Shown here one piece after another: positions 49,081 through 56,600 of a stretch of 64,000 bases of DNA (position 1 is its first letter; every line of letters starts with the position of its first letter). Under the pieces are notes generated by a model that saw only the letters and a list, made by a program, of their open reading frames with translations, was not told the DNA's origin and did not search any database. The stretch spans positions 1,426,001-1,490,000 of the forward strand of contig JAYJMM010000083.1 in assembly GCA_037349105.1 (NCBI GenBank), read 5' to 3'. Position numbers and translations under genes: made by a program. The stretch comes from Limnomonas spitsbergensis (taxonomy: Eukaryota > Chlorophyta > Chlorophyceae > Chlamydomonadales).

Positions 49081-49365
49081 CTTGGCGGTCAGACGTAAGC
49101 AATGTTTTTCCAGCAACAGCAGCAGGGGCAACAACGGAGGCTTGCGTCAGTAGGGATGAACACCTGAGGGAGTAACGGTGGTCGGCGACCCGGTGCAAGG
49201 GGACAGCTTTCAGTAGCAGCAGCAGCAGCAGCAGCCTTGGATGTCAGACGCAAGCAATGTTTTTCCAGCAACAGCAGCAAGGGCAACAACAGAGGCTTGC
49301 GTCAGTAGGGAAGAGCACCTGAGGGAGTAACGGCGGTCGGCGACCCGGTGCAAGGGGACAGCTTT

Positions 49366-49422
<57 letters not shown>

Positions 49423-49566
49423 TGGATGTCAGACGCAAGCAATGTTTTCCCAGTAACAGCAGCAGGGGCAACATCGGAGGCTTGCGTCAGTAGGGAAGAG
49501 CACCTGAGGGAGTAACAGCGGTCGGCGACCCGGTGCAAGGGGACAGCTTTCAGCAGCAGCAGCAGC

Positions 49567-49601
<35 letters not shown>

Positions 49602-49881
49602 CCGTGGATGTCAGACGCAAGCAATGTTTTTCAAGCAACAGCAGCAGGAGCAGCAACGGAGGCTTGCGTCAGTAGGGAAGAGCACCTGAGGGAATAACGG
49701 AGGTCAACGACCCTGTGCAAGGGGACAGCTTTCTGCAGCAGCAGCAGCAGCCTTGGATGTCAGACGCAAGCAATGTTTTTCCAGCAACAGCAGTAGGGGC
49801 AACAACGGAGGCTTGCGTTCGTAGGGAAGAGCATCTGAGGGAGTAACGGCGGTCGGCGACCCAGTGCAAGGGGACAGCTTT

Positions 49882-49926
<45 letters not shown>

Positions 49927-50116
49927 CAGTCTTGGCGGCCGGCAGCCCGGTGCAAGGGGACAGCTTTCAGCAGCAGCAGCAGCAGCCTTGGCAGTCAGAC
50001 GCAAGCAATGTTTTTCCAGCAACAGCAGCAGGAGCAGCAACAGAGGCTTGCGTCAGTAGGGAAGAGCACCCGAGGGAGTAACGGCGGTCGGCGACCCGGT
50101 GCAAGGGGACAGCTTT

Positions 50117-50201
<85 letters not shown>

Positions 50202-50544
50202 TGCAGCAGTCTTGGCGGCCGGCAGCCCGGTGCAAGGGGACAGCTTTCAGCAGCAGCAGCAGCAGCCTTGGCAGTCAGACGCAAGCAATGTTTTTCCAGC
50301 AACAGCAGCAGGAGCAGCAACAGAGGCTTGCGTCAGTAGGGAAGAGCACCTGAGGGAGTAACGGCGGTCGGCGACCCGGTGCAAGGGGACAGCTTTCAGC
50401 AGCAGCAGCAGTAGCCTTGGCGGTCAGACGCAAGCAATGTTATCCAGGAACAGCAGCAGGAGCAGCAACGGAGGCTTGCGTTAGTAGGGAAGAGCACCTG
50501 AGGGAGTAACGGCGGTCGGCGACCCGATGCAAGGGGACAGCTTT

Positions 50545-50606
<62 letters not shown>

Positions 50607-53600
50607 CCACCTTTGCGGTCAGATGGAAGCAAAAGTATCCAGCAACAGCAGAAGGATCAGCAAAGGGGGCTTCATACATGGCCTGCCATGCTGCGCGGGC
50701 ATCCGGCCGTAGGCTGATCAACGTTTGGTCCCAATCAGTTTTTCAAGGCCGAGGGGGGTCTGCCAAAGGTGGCCTCGAAGCAAACAAAATTAGCGCTGGT
50801 TTGAATTACAACTGCAACCCGGATACTACGGTACTCTGGAAAAGCGCCGAAGCCTCCTTTGAGATCAGAGGCTGGCCTGAAGAAATTCCCCATGCAGGCC
50901 TTAACAAACAATAAAAAAGGGGTGCGGGGATTCATATACAGAGCTATTTTCCTGGGGGTGCGGGAAGTCAAACTTAACCTATAATACTACGCTTTGCCTT
51001 CATGTAAAATTAATTGTCTAATGGGCTGCACAGATTTCCTGTCCGCTAAACTTAATTCCAGAGTCCGAGCTTGCATGCTTATTCTGTGGCCTGCGCACGG
51101 GCCAGTACTGAACCAGGACTAGCATGCCCCCCAATCCTCGCACACTAACAAAACTCCATCCTCTGCTCCCGCACCCCCCTTCAGGGTGTTTGACTCAACG
51201 ACCATCAGGCGGACTCCCCCCAAACCCCTGAATATAGTTCCTGGTCAAATAATGAAGGCTTTAACACCCCAACCCACGCAATGGCAGTACAATCCAGTTT
51301 TGGATTTTACATTCCAGTTTCCAACTTGGGCCGTACCGTACTGAATCGTGCTACATTCGTAACACAATCCGGATTAACGTGTGCCACATCATGCCATATC
51401 GTGCTGTATCGTACCACCATCCCCATCACGCACCATATCGTACTATCCCCAACACACACACGAACACCCACATACGGTATCGTATAGTACTACCATCCCC
51501 ATACCATGCCGTGTCGTACTATCCGGCCCCCACACACAAACACACCTGCTGCGCAACCTCGGCCACTGCTGTCCCCACGGCCTGTCGGGACCTTGTCGCC
51601 CCAGAAAACAACGGAGCTCTACTGGAGGCACTGCTGTCTGCAGCTGCGCCCAGCGTGTCGACATCCATCCACACGTCCCCTCCCGCCGACGCAGCCGCAG
51701 CGACTGCGGCCGCCGCCGTTGCGTCGGCGCCCCTCCGGCTCTCCAGCAGCTGCTTCTGCAACCCCTGCATCCACTTGCCTAGCCCCGACGCCTTCTTCTG
51801 CGGCGGCGGCTCGTAGCGGTAAGGCGGATCGCGCACACCTCCCCACCCTGGCCGTGGAGCAGAGGGCCGCCGCTGCGTGTCATGCACCTCCTGGGGCGCA
51901 GCGGCAGCTTGCCGCGTCGCCGGCTCGGCTTTGCCAGACGACGGCAAAGGCGAGGCGGGATCCAGCATGTCCAGCAGCTCCTCCATACTGAGCTCGCCCT
52001 GGTGTTTCGGAGCTGCAGGTACAGCTGCCGGCGGCTTCCGCACGGGCTTCTTCACCGGGGGCGCCGGCTTGGGCGCGGGCGGGCGTAGAGCCAGCGCTGC
52101 GCGGAAGCTCTCCATGGCCTCAAAGATGGTGCGCGGTTTCGCCGGCATAGGAGCGGCAGCAGCAGCAGCAGCGGCAGGTACCACTGCTACTGGCGGGGCG
52201 GCCGGCTCCGATGGCAGTTGATGGGAAACAGACGGCAACGAGGGCACCACCCTACTTTGCACCATGGCAGGAGCTTCTTCTGTTGTCATGGCAGTAGGAG
52301 CCGGCATCAGCGCGACAACGTCATCGACAGCCGGCACCACTGCAGGCGGCGGCAGGGGCTGCTCCGGCTCCAGAAAATCCTCTAGCACGCCAGCTGCAGC
52401 CATCTCCTGCGTGTGGGTAGAGGGGTCACCCAGGAGTTGATTTAAAATTCGAGTGTCTGGGGAAATCGTGGAGTCACTCGGACACACACACACAATAAGT
52501 AGCTGGACGACCCATGGAATCACAATTAAAAAAAAAATAAAAAAAATAATACCGGTCACTAACACAATCCTTCCTTTGCAGCTGCTGGCCACATGTTTGC
52601 GCTGTAGAGTGGACTTTGATAATTTCCTTTGCAGTTGCACTGGCCGTTCCTAAACCCTAAACAAAATCTGAGCTATGGGGCGGCTAGGGAGGCAGGGACT
52701 GAAAGCATCCAGCTACCAACCCCCATTAAGCTGCCGGGTTGTGGGGTGGGACCAGTGATTGTTTTGAGCTTTCTTCAGCTGCATCACAGCATCCAGCCGT
52801 GGGGACTGGTCCAGCATGCCTTAGGTGTGGCCAGGGTGTGGTCAGGGTGTGGCTAGGGTGTGGCCAGAGTGTGGCCAGAGTGTGGCCAGGGTGTGGCTAG
52901 GGTGTGGCCAGGGTGTGGCCAGGGTGTGGCCAGGGTGTGGCCAGAGTGTGGCCAGGGTGTGGCTAGGGTGTGGCCAGGGTGTGGCCAGGGTGTGACCAGG
53001 GTGTGGCCAGGGTGTGACCAGGGTGTGGCCAGGGTGTGGCCAGGGTGTGGCCAGGGTGTGGCCAGGGTGTGACCAGGGTGTGGCCAGGGTGTGACCAGGG
53101 TGTGGCCAGGGTGTGACCAGGGTGTGGCCAGGGTGTGGCCAGGGTGTGGCCAGGGTGTGGCCTCCATTGGCCCAGGGTGTGGCCAGGGTGTGGCCAGGGT
53201 GTGACCAGGGTGTGGCCAGGGTGTGACCAGGGTGTGGCCAGGGTGTGGCCAGGGTGTGGCCAGGGTGTGACCAGGGTGTGGCCAGGGTGTGACCAGGGTG
53301 TGGCCAGGGTGTGACCAGGGTGTGGCCAGGGTGTGGCCAGGGTGTGGCCAGGGTGTGGCCAGGGTGTAGCCTCCATTGGCCCAGGGTGTGGCCAGGGTGT
53401 GGCCAGGGTGTGGCCTCCATTGGCCCAGGGTGTGGCCTCCATTGGCGCAGGGGTGGCCGGACCCTGACTTGCCAATGGTAATCTTGTACACACGTCAATA
53501 CTCGCGGTTGCATGGAAGGTTAGCAGCACTTAAGATCGAAACACGAAGCCCTTAACTGTGGCAGGGGTATGTATCATAGCCTTTCCACCAGAATGCACGC

Positions 53601-56600
53601 TCTGACATGCCCCCCCCCCCCCCCGCTGTAGGACGAGCACTAGGGCATGAAGCCCCAACCGGTGTTAGCGGCCGCCATCCTTCCACTTGGCAGCGTTCTG
53701 TGGGAGGACCTCCCAACAGCAGAAGCAGGGACAAGAACCGTATCGTCAGCAGCACTGCCCTGTCCCTAAATCCATCACCCGACAAGACCTGCTCCTGGTT
53801 TCGCATCAGGCCTGCTCCTGCTCCTGGTTTCGCAGCACTGCCCCATCCCTGCATCCATCACCCGACAACAGACCTGCTCCTGGTTTCGCATCAGCCCCAT
53901 GATTGCCTCGCGCTCAGACTCCTCGTCAGGCCGCAGCTGCTGCTGCTTCTGCCGTCGAGCCATCAGCGCCTGCAAAGGCGTCAGAGAGGCCGAGGTGCGG
54001 GGCCGCTCGGACCTGAGGGGGGAGGCAGGAGACAGCTGTTGACATTGGTGGGAATTACAAAAGGGAACTATGGATACCGTCGTTCGCATTACTGACCCCT
54101 CACACCAGACGGGGAGTTATCTTTAAAGTTATGGGATGATTTGCCATACATTTGATTTGCCTTCCCTTGGGTATGAAAAAACGATTTCCTTTCATGCTGC
54201 CCTCAGGGTAAATTATTATTGACCAATCTCCTAACTTTTGACTACAAACTGGCATCAAAAATCGATAACGAGTATATTAAGAGAGGCAGACACACAACCT
54301 GGATTCGGGCCTTCCCCCGTCCTACCTCATTGTCACCCCCCACCCCCCACCTGCCGCCTTGCCCCCCTACTCCCCCATCATCACCTCCGCGACATGACTC
54401 TAGGGCGAGGCGCTGGCCGAAGCATGAATATCTCCTCATCTACGAAGTCCTCTGCCGTGGCTTCCTTCCCAGCAACCGCCCTCCCCGAGGAGATTGCTTC
54501 CGCTCGCTCCTTGCCCTGCCGAGCCACTGACATCTCCTCCCAGCTCATCATCCCCCCGCTGCGGCTCGCAGGAGGAGCCTGGCCCGGCCAGGCCTCTGCA
54601 CCCGCTGTCCCAGCTGCACGCGACGAAGAGGCAGCCGCAGACTGAGCTGCTGCGCCAGCGCCGGCGGCCCGACCCGCTGAGACCGGGCCCCTGTCATGGG
54701 CAGTGGTGCTGAGGAGCAATGCCGCCACCTGTGCCGCAGGAAATGAATACCGTCGTATCAGTCGGAAATCGTTTTTGTCGTTTTTTAGGAAAACGAGCGG
54801 TTATTTTAGGAAATTATTTGTACCAAAACATGGAAACAAACCATGAAATGTAGGTTCTTGCCCCAAACCCTAAAAAATATCGCCAGCACAGAATGTAGTG
54901 CCATTCACCACACAAGTAACGGTGTGTAGTAGAAGTGTGTACGCTATCAAATTGCTGCCGATATAAAAAGGAAGCCTAGTTTTGATGAGACATAAGCGAG
55001 AGCGAAGGAAACACGTTTGCTGGCTCTCGCAGCACCTCATCTAACAGCACAGGCGCCAGCAGATGAGGCAGTGGACCTAACCAGCCCAGGAACAATTCAA
55101 GCAACCATAGCTCACGCAACTATGGACAATGAGCCCGGCTACCCACACATTGGACTACTAGTGTGAAGCCTAATGGACATACTGTGGTACTCGGTCTTGC
55201 TAGTGCTAGTATGGTAGCATTTCGATGAGAGAAATCTGTGTGTGTGACTTGAGTGCCAGTGTGTCAGTTTGAATTCGGCTTTGGTTGAATCGATGAAATT
55301 GAAAGGATCATTTGATTGCAATTTAATCGGTCTTTGAGGCAAAAACTAACAAGCCATTGGTCGTAAATTTGCTGTTTTGAGTTGTTCAGGAGCCGAAACA
55401 AATCATTGGGCGTAAAATTATCAGTTTCCGGTCGAAAATTAGGTAAAAAGCAGGCTTCCAATACAAAACAAACTCTGAATCACACAGATTCCTTTTGATA
55501 CGACGGTACTGGTAATGAAAATCAATTAATTATTAATTACTGGTACCGGTATCAAACAAACCGTGCATTTGGTTTGCCTTCCCTCAGGTATTAAAAAACG
55601 ATTTATTTCAGTGCTGCCGTCAGGGGAACTTATCGACTAAAATTCTTCATTTTTGACTGGAAACTGGCGTCGTCGATCCATAATTAGTATATTCATGGAT
55701 CCTTCAACCCCAAACAAAGTTAATTGTGAGGGAAGGCAAAGCAAATCTACGGTGCACTAATTAATTATTTTCCCGGAACCGGTAATTATTTAATATACGG
55801 TATATTAACACTGTAAGTTACCCAGTCAGTGATAACCAGTGTTTTTTCGTGACTCAGCTATGAGTCACCCATACTCCAGCATCCAGTCTGCGGCATATGG
55901 TGCAGCCAGCCATGATGCTGGGGGCGCTCGCGGGGAGCTGGCTAAGGTCTTGGTCCCGATCATCCTCAGGCAGCCGCGGGACGGCATGCTGATGGCACAC
56001 CCGTGGCCGACAAAATAATCGCTGGTCAATCAGCAGCATGCAGCCCGGAGGGAAATATCTTAACCCACAACAATCCCACAACCCCATCGTGTTTTTCATC
56101 CTTCCTTAAATAGGACTGGCTGGGCGAGGTGCGTCATCAGGCCCACGCAGGTGTTTGCAATTAAATAGCGGACCTCCATTAACCCCAATCCCCAGCCAGC
56201 AGACAGTCCCTGACCTAATTCAACTCTTCCCCGTGCAGTGCAGCTCGTACCAATATTCTAACACATACGCTGATTGATAGAATATTGATACGAGCTGCAC
56301 TGCCACTGGGACATCTTGTACCAGATGTCCCAGTGGCAGTGCAGCTCGTACCCATATTCTTACAATTCCCTTCTTTATTTCAGCGCGCTGCAGCTCCACA
56401 CAGCTACATCCAGGTCTGAGGCTGTGGGGGCCTGGTGCAGCAAGAACTGCTGCTCGGCCGTACCTATATTTCATTTGCCTTCCCTTGGGTATGAAAAATA
56501 ATTTTTTTCAATGCTGTCCCCTAGCAAACTTTCGACCAAAACTCTAATTTGTAAGTGAAATACTGGTATTGCATCGACAATCGATAATAAGTAATTTCGT

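Noticed and set aside
48278..50721. Poly-Gln, poly-Ala and poly-Leu proteins in the CAG region
   Set aside because: They follow the CAG/CTG tracts in different frames. The array is intronic and its only meaningful codons are the exon 5 copies.
52407..52640. Hydrophobic N-terminus continuing exon 4 upstream ([15 protein letters not shown])
   Set aside because: It is translated from an A/T-rich intron tract just before a good acceptor (CACGCAG|GAG), and phase agrees with exon 3 joining at 52406.
52842..53529. [11 protein letters not shown] repeat proteins
   Set aside because: The 12-bp minisatellite is divisible by three and lacks stops, so it is open by construction.
54242..54530. Plus-strand frames opposite exon 2
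   Set aside because: These are shadows of the minus-strand exon and the neighbouring C-rich intron.
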